This document shows positions 8,132 to 15,135 of a DNA stretch of 64,000 nt, one piece after another. Positions within the stretch are counted from its first letter, which is position 1. Each line of letters begins with the position of its first letter. The position numbers and the translations under genes were made by a program. Under the pieces are notes generated by a model. The model made no database searches, was not told where the DNA came from, and saw nothing but the letters and a program-made list of their open reading frames with translations. The stretch lies in contig JADKEA010000020.1 of NCBI GenBank assembly GCA_016718275.1, positions 372,001 to 436,000 on the forward strand. Reading direction: 5' to 3'. This stretch comes from Candidatus Villigracilis affinis (lineage in GTDB: Bacteria > Chloroflexota > Anaerolineae > Anaerolineales > Villigracilaceae).

Positions 8132-9115
8132 ATGGGAACCAATCAGAACACTTCTTCCACAGCACAAACTCCCAAATGGGATTTGCCCGATGCCTGGGCA
8201 AAAAGCGGACATTGCCCTGCTTGCGGTGCGACGAATTTGAAAGTGACACACCTGCCGGACATGCCGGATTATTTATCCTGTGCGCGTTGTCAGGTATCGT
8301 TTGAAGTGGAAAATGGGGGACGATTCGTTCGTTTGAAATACATCCCCGACCGATATGAATTTGCGGATGCCCAGCTTCACAACCGATGGGTGGAGGCGGC
8401 TAGTCTCTCTGCGATCTTGAACAAAGCCAGACCTGCGGCGCATGAAGAAAAAACCATACCGCCATCTACCCAAATGCTTTCGGATGCGGACGCTTGGAAT
8501 CGCGCACTGGGCATGTATCGGCTTGGAAACAAACCCAAGATGATCCAGTTGACGCTGATGCAATCTGGAATGCCACAAGAACAGGCAGCGGTCATTTATC
8601 AGAAATTGAAGAAGCTGGCCGAACAGGATGCTCAAAAAATGAATCAGAAGTTCTGGATATTGGCCGGTATCTCCATTTTCCTGATCCTTTCCCTCGCGGG
8701 TGGGTGGTTGTATGCCAGCGGTAATCTTGCCATTCTAATGGGCGATGCTACGCCTGTGCCAGTGGTGGAAGGCCCTTCTGCAGTTGAACTCCTACTTGAC
8801 CTTGTTCCTGATGATGCGAAGCCCGCCATCGTTGACCTGCCCGAAACGGTTGTGGAAGTTGGCCGTGGCCCCGGGCATTCCTCATGTCCTCCGACATCGG
8901 GAATGGCGGCGGAACTGTTTGGGGGCGATGCTGGCATGTGGCAGAAATCGGGTGCCTTTGCCGCGTGGCAAATGGTCAACCCGATCGATTCTGCCATCGT
9001 GACAGTTCCAACAGATATGACTGCCGCCTACGTGAATAATAAGACCATGCAATTCCTCTCGGTGCACGGACCAGCAACGATCTACAACGTAAATTTTCTA
9101 GTGATTTCCTGTTGA
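8132..9115 (+). CDS. Zinc-ribbon single-pass membrane protein, unknown function
   Basis: 327 residues, not assigned to a named family. Residues 28-53 hold a zinc ribbon, CPAC...CARC. Residues 100-170 are helical and charged. One strong membrane segment follows (about 174-198, FWILAGISIFLILSLAGGWLY). The C-terminal 130 residues, predicted outside, contain no repeats and end near a buried-looking beta segment. The topology is a cytoplasmic metal-binding head with an extracytoplasmic tail. There is no clear ribosome site; a TAAAAT at 8117-8122 would place a transcript start about three bases before ATG. It converges on the acetyltransferase gene with a 13-base gap. Confidence 0.7.
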   Translation: MGTNQNTSSTAQTPKWDLPDAWAKSGHCPACGATNLKVTHLPDMPDYLSCARCQVSFEVENGGRFVRLKYIPDRYEFADAQLHNRWVEAASLSAILNKARPAAHEEKTIPPSTQMLSDADAWNRALGMYRLGNKPKMIQLTLMQSGMPQEQAAVIYQKLKKLAEQDAQKMNQKFWILAGISIFLILSLAGGWLYASGNLAILMGDATPVPVVEGPSAVELLLDLVPDDAKPAIVDLPETVVEVGRGPGHSSCPPTSGMAAELFGGDAGMWQKSGAFAAWQMVNPIDSAIVTVPTDMTAAYVNNKTMQFLSVHGPATIYNVNFLVISC

Positions 9116-9128
9116 GGAAGTTAATGGG

Positions 9129-9671
9129 TCATTCTTTTTTGGGGTGTAGAATTTCCAGCGCCATTAAGTGTTCGTCGTAATAAACGCCATCGATGTAAAG
9201 TGCCTTGGGGTCAGTGCCGTAGAGTTTGAATCCGCAGCGCTCATAACTGCGGATGGCTGATGCATTGCTCGTGACAACCGCCAGTTTGACGATAACAACT
9301 TCATGTTTTATTGCCCAATCCAAACAGGTGCGGATCAACGCTTCGGCAATATGTTTCCCGCGCCATTCGGGCCTGACATAAACGCTGATGATGCTTGCGC
9401 TGTGATGATTCTTTTTCGTCATGTTTCGAAAGATGCCTGTCATGCCGATCAATTGTCCGTTGTGTTCGGCAAGGAACATGGCTTGCTCTTTCTCAATTAT
9501 GGCCAATCTTCCCTCCCAATAACTTAATGGCTTGAGCAGGGCTTCTTCATAATCTGAGCCATAAGCAGTGGGGTGATCCTTAAGAGCTTTGAGCCGCAAT
9601 TCGCGGAACGCTGGCAGATCTTCCGGGGTTGTGTGGCGGATGATGATTTCTTCCAATGGAGTGGATGTCAT
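9129..9671 (-). CDS. GNAT-family N-acetyltransferase
   Basis: 180 residues of the GCN5 acetyltransferase fold. The acetyl-CoA binding strand and loop are VYVRPEWRGKHIAEALI, followed by the usual N-x-x-A-I-R-S-Y-E-R-C-G-F segment. Substrate cannot be told from sequence. The start MTSTPLEEI (9671) is chosen because the N-terminal strand IIIRHTTPEDLPAFREL is the normal beginning of the fold; a longer frame extends over the upstream gene and is rejected. It lies 10 bases behind the lipoprotein gene, so both are probably one transcript. Confidence 0.85.
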   Translation of the reverse strand: MTSTPLEEIIIRHTTPEDLPAFRELRLKALKDHPTAYGSDYEEALLKPLSYWEGRLAIIEKEQAMFLAEHNGQLIGMTGIFRNMTKKNHHSASIISVYVRPEWRGKHIAEALIRTCLDWAIKHEVVIVKLAVVTSNASAIRSYERCGFKLYGTDPKALYIDGVYYDEHLMALEILHPKKE

Positions 9672-9681
9672 AATGTAGCGA

Positions 9682-10323
9682 TTAGTTTTGGTTGCATGTA
9701 AAGCGCGCCAATGCCTCATCAAAAAGCGGACCGGCTGTTTCAGCCTGCGGGGTGTAGACCTTCCAGGCAAAGACGCGGTCGCCGCAAGTCCAGGCGGCGA
9801 TGCTGCCGAAGGGCACTTCGCTGATCGTGGTGGTGATGGGTCCATACATCACGTTCATGCCGCGGACGAGTTTTACTTCGAGGGTGCCGGTTCTGGTGTC
9901 CACTTGATCGTCGAGCAGGGTATCGAGCAGGAATTGCGGGTCGGATGTGCCGGGGGCTTGCAGCCAGATCAGATTGATGACCACGCTGGGAATTTGGTAC
10001 GCGGCGAGGAATCCGTTGTTGTAGGCGCTTGGCGAGAGTTGACTTAACGCCGCCATGTGATCGTAGAACGCCATGTTGGCGGGATGCCCGATACAGAATT
10101 GATATTCGCAGAAGACACCTGCCAGTGAAATGGGCGTGGGGGATGGGTATGCGGTCGGCGGGATGTTGGGAACGGCAGTTGGAAGCGCTGCAATGGTGGC
10201 GGCGACGGATTGTCGAATTAAATCGTTTGGGTTTGGAGTCGGGAGATTCTTTTTCGGGGAGCAGCCTGCAAATAGAAACAGAATCAGGCTGATGGTTAAG
10301 TTAAGAAGCGTTTGTTTTTTCAT
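9682..10323 (-). CDS. Putative lipoprotein, unknown function
   Basis: 213 residues with a lipoprotein signal: MKKQTLLNLTISLILF then lipobox FAGC. A Pro/Thr-rich stalk follows (about 30-65) and then a globular domain of about 145 residues containing two CxxxxC-like pairs (CEYQFC and the later TCGD...TCNQ). I do not recognise the domain. ATG 10323 is preferred because it starts the signal peptide and has TATAAT (10335-10330 on this strand) six bases upstream, suggesting a leaderless message. It is separated from the nirK operon by a terminator. Confidence 0.75.
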   Translation of the reverse strand: MKKQTLLNLTISLILFLFAGCSPKKNLPTPNPNDLIRQSVAATIAALPTAVPNIPPTAYPSPTPISLAGVFCEYQFCIGHPANMAFYDHMAALSQLSPSAYNNGFLAAYQIPSVVINLIWLQAPGTSDPQFLLDTLLDDQVDTRTGTLEVKLVRGMNVMYGPITTTISEVPFGSIAAWTCGDRVFAWKVYTPQAETAGPLFDEALARFTCNQN

Positions 10324-10329
10324 CCCGAA

Positions 10330-10356
10330 ATTATAATGGAAAAGCCCCGTCATCAA
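10330..10356 (-). promoter_or_regulatory. Promoter for lipoprotein-GNAT pair, leaderless type
   Basis: On the minus strand a perfect TATAAT (10335-10330) lies six bases before ATG 10323, putting +1 on the A of the start codon. The best -35 is TTGATG (10356-10351) with a short 15-base spacer. It overlaps the terminator of the nirK operon. Confidence 0.45.
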
Positions 10357-10366
10357 GACGGGGCTT
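10342..10366 (-). terminator. Intrinsic terminator of the nirK operon
   Basis: Ten-base perfect stem AAGCCCCGTC / GACGGGGCTT with a five-base loop and a short T-run on the minus strand, 19 bases after the nirK stop codon. Confidence 0.85.
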
Positions 10367-10384
10367 CTGTTTTGTGGATCTGTT

Positions 10385-12148
10385 TTAGTGTCCGCTTCCT
10401 GCGGAGGGGGTGCCGAGAAAGATTTCGGGAGCGGCTGGGCCTTCAACGATGAGGAAACCTGCGAGCCCGCGCTGCAATCTTGAGAGGGCATGATCTACAA
10501 GAATGAAGCTGCCCGGTACTTCGAGTTTGAATTCGACCATGGTTGCACCGCCGGGTGGGACAAGCGTGGTTTGCACGTCGGTGAGCGGTGCGCCGGTGAG
10601 GGAGGCCTGGTCGAAGACCCGATCGAAGATCTCGCCGATGACGTGGAAGGACGATGTGAAGTTGGGTCCGCCTACACCGAAGAAGATGCGTATGGTTTCA
10701 CCGACATTGGCTTTGAGTGGTTTTTGAGTGGTGAGCGCGCCGACCGCACCATTGAAGACGAAATATTCAGGATCTTCATTCAGCAGTTTGGTGGTATCGG
10801 ACATCTGATGGCCTTGTTCGCCGAATGCGCCCGATGTGTATAACTCACCTTGCATGACGTAAAACTCGCGATCCACCGGGGGCAGGCCGCCTTCAGGTTC
10901 AACAAGGATGAGGCCATACATGCCGTTCGAGATATGGTCTGCGACCATCGGGGTTGCGCAGTGATAGACGAAGAGTCCGACATTGAGTGCCTTGGCAGTG
11001 AAGACGCTTTCCTTGCCCGGCTGAGTTTGGGTCATGACTGCGCCGCCACCTGGGCCTGTAACTGCGTGAAAATCGACGGAGTGATTCATGGTGCTGGAGG
11101 TGTTGTTCTTCATGTGGACTTCGATGGTATCACCGAGGCGCACGCGGAAGAATGGGCCGGGGACTGCTCCGTTGAATGTCCAGTAGGTATATGTGGTTCC
11201 ATCTGCAAGCTGGCCTTCCACTTCCACAGCCTCGAGATTGATCACGACGGTGGTCGGTTCGCGGGGTTCGAGCGGCGCGGGCAGGTCGGCTGGGTCGCGC
11301 ACCACGTCTGCGCCGGTGGTGGGAGCCTGGGGTGCGGCGACAGCAGTGGATTCACCGTATGCTCCAGCGGGTAATCCATTGAGATAGGTAACGATGGAGT
11401 TGAGCTCGTCTTCGGTCAATGTGTCAGCCAGGGCGGCAGGCATAACATTGGGTGCGCATGCGCCGGTGGGGCAGGTAGGGGCGATAAACAAATTCGGGTC
11501 GAGAATGGATTCGCGGATGTATTCCTCGGTTGTGGTGGCTGTGCCGGTGTAGGTATCGCTCTTGAGGTGTTCTTCGGCGGCCATGCTGAGGTTTGAAAGA
11601 TTGGGCGCAACCACGCCAACAGCGTTGGGGATTCCATCGATCGCATGGCAGCTTCCGCATGCGCCTTTTTGGAAGGCGGCAAGCACGGCGGGGTCGCCAT
11701 TGCTGGTGGAGGAAACGGCCGCAGGCATCACATCGGACGTGCTGACCATTAAGATGCCTCGCATGCCCAATTCAGCATGGTTGGCTACACTGTCGAAATA
11801 TTCCATTTCTCCATGAACGGTGGATACAGCAAATGTGACCGAGGCTTCCTCGCCCTTTTCCTTTACCACATCGGTGCTTACGTTGACTTCGGGAAAAGTG
11901 ATGTCATGTTGCCCTTCTCCGCCGTTGATCAATGTGACTGTGATGGTTGAACCAGGGGCGGCGCTCAGAGTGGGGTTTTCGATCCCGTTGATCTCGTCGC
12001 TGACGCCAAGAAAGACCAGTCTGCCTTCCCGCAGGTCGGTGGTCAATACATATTCCTTGTCAACAGGTTGGAAGCTTGTGCCTGTGCAGGCGGCGATGAA
12101 AAGACCAAGCAGAATTGTTAAGACCAGAAATTTAAAGAATTTTTTCAT
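10385..12148 (-). CDS. nirK: Copper nitrite reductase with N-terminal cupredoxin-like and cytochrome c domains
   Basis: Reduces nitrite to nitric oxide outside the cytoplasmic membrane. 587 residues. Order: lipoprotein signal with lipobox ending C21; cupredoxin-like domain (about 30-137); class I cytochrome c (150-260) with CGSCH 164-168 and a probable axial Met in NVMPAAL (M236); linker; two-domain NirK core (295-575). Type 1 copper ligands H356, C397, H405, M410; type 2 ligands H361, H396, H553; catalytic D359 and H502 (spacing 51 residues to H553 as in the family). The GGPN...SSFHVIGEIFD segment is of the AniA/class II style. In the first cupredoxin the expected Cys ligand is Asp119 while H124 and M129 remain, so this domain probably lacks a type 1 site. 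ATG 12148 has SD AAGGAG. The heme domain likely passes electrons to the copper core. Confidence 0.93.
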   Translation of the reverse strand: MKKFFKFLVLTILLGLFIAACTGTSFQPVDKEYVLTTDLREGRLVFLGVSDEINGIENPTLSAAPGSTITVTLINGGEGQHDITFPEVNVSTDVVKEKGEEASVTFAVSTVHGEMEYFDSVANHAELGMRGILMVSTSDVMPAAVSSTSNGDPAVLAAFQKGACGSCHAIDGIPNAVGVVAPNLSNLSMAAEEHLKSDTYTGTATTTEEYIRESILDPNLFIAPTCPTGACAPNVMPAALADTLTEDELNSIVTYLNGLPAGAYGESTAVAAPQAPTTGADVVRDPADLPAPLEPREPTTVVINLEAVEVEGQLADGTTYTYWTFNGAVPGPFFRVRLGDTIEVHMKNNTSSTMNHSVDFHAVTGPGGGAVMTQTQPGKESVFTAKALNVGLFVYHCATPMVADHISNGMYGLILVEPEGGLPPVDREFYVMQGELYTSGAFGEQGHQMSDTTKLLNEDPEYFVFNGAVGALTTQKPLKANVGETIRIFFGVGGPNFTSSFHVIGEIFDRVFDQASLTGAPLTDVQTTLVPPGGATMVEFKLEVPGSFILVDHALSRLQRGLAGFLIVEGPAAPEIFLGTPSAGSGH

Positions 12149-12161
12149 TTTGTGCTCCTTA

Positions 12162-12374
12162 TTAAAGTATTTGAATGTTGTATTTGGGCAGGTCTTCAAG
12201 GAATTTTTTTTCGTCAAGTTGATAGGTGTTGATCACATCTTCCAACCTGCAAAACCGCGCAAAACCGCAGCCCACACAGGCGGCATGCCAATCCAGAAAG
12301 AGCCTGGCTGCCTTGGGGGAGGATTTCAAAATATCTTCCACACTGGTTTTCAAAAGTCTCGAATTGTCTTCCAT
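12162..12374 (-). CDS. Small Cys-rich DUF1858-like protein
   Basis: 70 residues resembling the DUF1858 / hybrid-cluster-associated redox domain also found at the N terminus of ScdA-type iron-sulfur repair proteins: VEDILKSSPKAARLFLDWHAACVGCGFARFC, with CxxC followed by a third Cys six residues later. Such domains are linked to nitric-oxide stress and Fe-S repair. It is the first gene of the operon with nirK, 13 bases before it, and directly behind the NnrR-like palindrome. A TATTCT -10 nine bases before ATG suggests a near-leaderless transcript. The function of this exact form is inferred. Confidence 0.75.
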   Translation of the reverse strand: MEDNSRLLKTSVEDILKSSPKAARLFLDWHAACVGCGFARFCRLEDVINTYQLDEKKFLEDLPKYNIQIL

Positions 12375-12409
12375 GATGGATATAGAATATCACCTTTCTC
12401 CGAGTTGTC

Positions 12410-12425
12410 TTTGCGCTAGCGCAAA
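12410..12425 (-). promoter_or_regulatory. NnrR/DNR-like palindromic operator before the nirK operon
   Basis: TTTGCGCTAGCGCAAA is a perfect 16-base palindrome. Its core TTGCG-N4-CGCAA equals the consensus described for NnrR-type Crp/Fnr regulators of nitrite and NO reduction genes. Its centre is about 40 bases upstream of the transcript start predicted from TATTCT (12389-12384), the class II activator position. The Crp/Fnr gene lies immediately upstream. Confidence 0.7.
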
Positions 12426-12431
12426 TAAGCA

Positions 12432-12460
12432 GTAGGGACACAGCGCCGCTGTGTCCCTAC
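12432..12460 (-). terminator. Hairpin at the end of the Crp/Fnr gene
   Basis: GTAGGGACACAGC (12432-12444) pairs perfectly with GCTGTGTCCCTAC (12448-12460), loop of three bases. It overlaps the stop codon of the regulator gene. No T-run follows on either strand, so it may be a dispersed REP-like element or a Rho-independent-like stop that separates the regulator from nirK. Confidence 0.6.
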
Positions 12461-13149
12461 ACTCCATCCGCAATTCTTACCAGTTCGTGTGGTTTCAAAA
12501 TCCTTATTCGTTCCCTGCCCGTTTTTATGATCCCCTGCCGCTCCCATTCACTGAATAACCGACTGACCGTAAATAGCGTGGATCCGGTCATCTCGGCCAC
12601 ATCCTGTCTGGAAAAGGATAACTCGATTGCCGCATCTTTTTCGGACCTGATACCTGCCTGCCCTGCCAGGCGGATCAGCGCATTGGCCACCCTCTGCTCA
12701 ACGCGTTCCGTAGCCAGTTCCCTGTAGCGGGCCTGCATTTCTTGAATATAAGCAGTCATTAGGTTCATCAGGTCGAAGGAAAGATATGGGCGGGTTTCCA
12801 GCATGGAATGCAGGAACTTGCTGTGAATTGCGAGCGCCGTGCTATCCTCCAGGGTTTGTGCGCTGGCGGGGTAACTCGCCTCCGCGCGGACAGCTCCCAA
12901 AGCGCCGAACATCTGCCACGGGTAAATGGTCCGCAGATTCACCTGTTGACCATTGGGATTCGCCTGCATTAATTTGACCTGTCCGCTGGCGAGCACGTAA
13001 AGATATTCAGCCGAATCTCCTTGAAAGAAGAAAAACCCGCCTTCTTCGACCGAGCGGGTAATGCTGTTTTGCAGAATAAGGCGCAGGTCGTCGTCTGTCG
13101 CATTTTGAAAGACGACGACCTGTTTCAAATCTTTTATTGAAATTTCCAT
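12457..13149 (-). CDS. Crp/Fnr-family transcriptional regulator
   Basis: 230 residues. N-terminal cyclic-nucleotide-binding-type beta barrel (about 10-125, FFFQGDSAEYLYVLASGQVKL) and a C-terminal winged helix with FSRQDVAEMTGSTLFTVSRLFSEWERQG as the DNA-binding helix-turn-helix. No N-terminal Cys cluster is present, so it is not an oxygen-sensing Fe-S FNR; in this respect it resembles NnrR/DNR-type NO sensors. Its recognition helix has the T-x-x-T-V-S-R-x-F pattern of the superfamily. It stands between an NnrR-like box in front of nirK and a hybrid box in front of sco, so local regulation of both units is likely. The start is probably leaderless (TAAAAT six bases before ATG). Confidence 0.88.
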   Translation of the reverse strand: MEISIKDLKQVVVFQNATDDDLRLILQNSITRSVEEGGFFFFQGDSAEYLYVLASGQVKLMQANPNGQQVNLRTIYPWQMFGALGAVRAEASYPASAQTLEDSTALAIHSKFLHSMLETRPYLSFDLMNLMTAYIQEMQARYRELATERVEQRVANALIRLAGQAGIRSEKDAAIELSFSRQDVAEMTGSTLFTVSRLFSEWERQGIIKTGRERIRILKPHELVRIADGV

Positions 13150-13155
13150 CTTTCT

Positions 13156-13161
13156 ATTTTA
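13156..13161 (-). promoter_or_regulatory. -10 element of the Crp/Fnr gene, leaderless type
   Basis: TAAAAT on the minus strand ends seven bases before ATG 13149; spacing puts +1 on the start codon. No SD-like sequence precedes the ATG. The hybrid FNR/NnrR box is centred at -64.5 from this start, which would permit autoregulation. Confidence 0.4.
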
Positions 13162-13206
13162 CCCCTGGAAATAAGACCAATCCTTGTAAATTGCACAGAA
13201 TCCTCT

Positions 13207-13248
13207 TTGCGCCGCATCAAAGAAGGAATGATACGTTTTGAGTATATT
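13207..13248 (+). promoter_or_regulatory. Hybrid FNR/NnrR box and -10 of the sco gene
   Basis: TTGCG-CCGC-ATCAA (13207-13220): the left half matches NnrR sites, the right half matches FNR sites, with the standard four-base gap. TATATT (13243-13248, 5/6) follows at a distance that puts the box centre exactly at -41.5 from the predicted +1 (13255). No good -35 exists, as expected for a class II activated promoter. Confidence 0.6.
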
Positions 13249-13276
13249 GTTTCTTATTCGTGCTTAAAAGGATCTT

Positions 13277-14335
13277 ATGAAAAAAAACCTTGCTACCCTG
13301 ATTGTCATTCTCCTGCTGTCCTCGGCGAGTATCTGGAGCTATCAGCGCTTTGCGTTGTATCAATTCCATGGTTCGGTGTTTCAGGAGCCAAAGCTGGCGG
13401 CTGAGATCGTTCTGCGTTCGGCTTCAGGCCCTGTGCGTCTTAGTGATTATCAGGGGAAGATCACCTTGTTGTACTTTGGCTACACTTCCTGCCCGGATGT
13501 TTGCCCCACCTCGTTGGCAAATCTAAAACTGACGCTTGGTAATTTATCCCCTGAAGAAGCAGTGCAGGTACAGGTTGTTTTTGTCTCTGTAGATCCGGCT
13601 CGTGATACACCCGAAAAACTCGGCCGGTATGTGCAAATGTTTGATGCAGGTTTTATCGGGGCGACGGGAACCCGTGAGGAGATCGACCTGATCACAGCTG
13701 CGTTTAACGTCTACTATAAAATAAACAACTCGGAATCAAGTGAAAACTACAGCGTGGATCATTCTGGATTTATAACAGTGATCGACCGCAGCGGATATGC
13801 CGTTATGAGCTGGCCGCACGGCACTCCGCCTGGTGAAATGAGCGAGGACCTTCGCTATTTGCTACGGAATGGCATGCCGATCAGCGCACAAATTCTGGCA
13901 GGGCCAACATATACGCCCGTGGTGTGTGCGGTGACTCTTGCTCCTGCGCATATCCAAGGCGGTGAATGGCTTTATCAACACCATTGTGCACAGTGTCACG
14001 GCTCAGATTTGGCTGGCAACCCCGCCTGGCAGGTGGAATTGGCAGATGGTTCACATCTTCCGCCGCCCTTGGATGGAAATGGGAAAGCCTGGCAATATTC
14101 TGAACAGGACCTTCTCAAGATCATTAAAGAGGGGCGTAGCTTGGATAAGCCCATGTACATGCCAGCGTTCAAAAACGGGCTGGCAGATTGGGAAATTAAC
14201 TTTATCCTCACATACATGAAGAGCAAATGGAGTATCAATCAACTGAACTATCAGCATGGATTTATGACTCTGACACCACAGGCAACTCAGACTCTTGTTG
14301 CGACTCCATCTCCAACTAATACGGCAACTCCGTAG
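13277..14335 (+). CDS. Sco1/SenC copper-insertion protein fused to cytochrome c
   Basis: 352 residues. A membrane anchor or signal (1-22) is followed by a Sco thioredoxin-fold domain (about 40-200) with C72-x3-C76 (TSCPDVCPTSL) and H162 (VDHSG), the three copper ligands. A cytochrome c domain follows (225-320) with CAQCH 237-241 and a probable Met ligand in MYMPAF (M295). The tail is Thr/Pro-rich. Sco proteins deliver copper to CuA of cytochrome oxidase, or to other copper enzymes. Here the neighbours are nirK and copper transport genes, so delivery to the nitrite reductase or an oxidase elsewhere is possible. The start has no strong SD (GGATCTT). The heme domain could keep the Cys pair reduced; that is an inference. 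Confidence 0.88.
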   Translation: MKKNLATLIVILLLSSASIWSYQRFALYQFHGSVFQEPKLAAEIVLRSASGPVRLSDYQGKITLLYFGYTSCPDVCPTSLANLKLTLGNLSPEEAVQVQVVFVSVDPARDTPEKLGRYVQMFDAGFIGATGTREEIDLITAAFNVYYKINNSESSENYSVDHSGFITVIDRSGYAVMSWPHGTPPGEMSEDLRYLLRNGMPISAQILAGPTYTPVVCAVTLAPAHIQGGEWLYQHHCAQCHGSDLAGNPAWQVELADGSHLPPPLDGNGKAWQYSEQDLLKIIKEGRSLDKPMYMPAFKNGLADWEINFILTYMKSKWSINQLNYQHGFMTLTPQATQTLVATPSPTNTATP

Positions 14336-14403
14336 CAAAAATATGTCTATGCTTGTATTGATGAGGACAAATGATTTACATATTTTAGAAGTGATTTTTG
14401 TCC

Positions 14404-14432
14404 TTGACAGGATCTGGGTCAAAGTTTATTAT
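14404..14432 (+). promoter_or_regulatory. Sigma70 promoter of the copper operon
   Basis: Perfect TTGACA (14404-14409), 17-base spacer and TATTAT (14427-14432, 5/6). Predicted +1 is near 14439, just before the G/C-tract operator. Confidence 0.8.
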
Positions 14433-14443
14433 TAGTTCACCCC

Positions 14444-14460
14444 ACCCCCCTGGGGGGGGT
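14444..14460 (+). promoter_or_regulatory. CsoR-type operator
   Basis: A C-tract/G-tract dyad, ACCCCCC-T-GGGGGGGGT, starts about five bases after the predicted transcription start and 43 bases before csoR. Sites of this kind (runs of C then G flanked by A/T) are typical of CsoR/RcnR-family repressors. It fits autoregulation by copper. Confidence 0.65.
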
Positions 14461-14502
14461 AAGAGAAAAGCAACAGACCTTATCTGGAAGTTAGAGGTAA
14501 CC

Positions 14503-14772
14503 ATGGAAAACGACAGCACAATTCGAAGACTGAAGACCGTTGAGGGCCATCTGCGCGGAGTGATCCGCATGGTGGAAGAAGACGCCTATTGTATTGATGT
14601 GATCCGCCAGATACAGGCGATCGAAGCGGCGCTCAATAAAGTCAGCTCCAGAATACTGGAAGACCATTTGAATTCGTGCGTTATCACCGCGATCCAGGGC
14701 AGTGACAAAAAGGAACGCGAGCGCGTTTTGAAGGAAATTACTGAAGTATTCGAGATGTCTACAAAAGTTTAA
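14503..14772 (+). CDS. csoR: Copper-sensing repressor CsoR
   Basis: 89 residues of the DUF156 (CsoR/RcnR/FrmR) all-helical repressor family. The copper(I) triad C30-H55-C59 (AYC, DHLNSC) is complete, which separates it from nickel or formaldehyde sensors. Cu(I) binding releases the repressor from DNA. ATG 14503 is preferred: AGAGG lies just upstream and the start matches family length; a longer frame to 14398 runs through the promoter and operator. First gene of csoR-copZ-copA. Confidence 0.92.
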   Translation: MENDSTIRRLKTVEGHLRGVIRMVEEDAYCIDVIRQIQAIEAALNKVSSRILEDHLNSCVITAIQGSDKKERERVLKEITEVFEMSTKV

Positions 14773-14785
14773 TTCGTTTGCTAAT

Positions 14786-14823
14786 CTGGCAGGCGGTGTT
14801 TATCGCCGTATTGAGGCTGCCAG
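14786..14823 (+). repeat. Hairpin between csoR and copZ
   Basis: CTGGCAG (14786-14792) and CTGCCAG (14817-14823) pair perfectly and enclose a second GC-rich dyad (GCGG...CCGT region). It has no T-run; it is likely an RNA processing or stability element. Confidence 0.5.
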
Positions 14824-14865
14824 TGAAATAAAAATAAAAACATACAACCAAGGAGAAATAAAACC

Positions 14866-15084
14866 ATGACCACAGTTACTTATACCGTCCCTGCGATTTC
14901 CTGCGGACATTGCACCCACACGATCGAGACCGAAGTGTCTGATTTGCAGGGCGTGCAGTCTGTAAAAGCGGAGATCGATTCCAAAAAGGTGACCATCACA
15001 TTCGATGCGCCCGCCAACGAGCAGGCGATCAAAGCCTTGCTCGCAGAGATCAATTATCCTGCTGAAGGATTGCTCACTTTATAG
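14866..15084 (+). CDS. copZ: CopZ-like copper chaperone (HMA domain)
   Basis: 72 residues, a single heavy-metal-associated domain with the metal loop ISCGHCTHTIE (CxxC). Hands Cu(I) to the CopA ATPase. SD AAGGAG is well placed. Its last residues and length are normal for the family. A second HMA protein closes the operon at 19540. Confidence 0.9.
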   Translation: MTTVTYTVPAISCGHCTHTIETEVSDLQGVQSVKAEIDSKKVTITFDAPANEQAIKALLAEINYPAEGLLTL

Positions 15085-15091
15085 TGTTTTC

Positions 15092-15116
15092 GGTCACGCA
15101 GCTTTCAGGCGTGACC
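15092..15116 (+). repeat. Hairpin between copZ and copA
   Basis: GGTCACGC (15092-15099) and GCGTGACC (15109-15116), eight perfect pairs, nine-base loop, weak downstream T content. Probably intercistronic control of the copZ/copA ratio. Confidence 0.55.
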
Positions 15117-15135
15117 TTGTTATAGGAAGTTGAAA

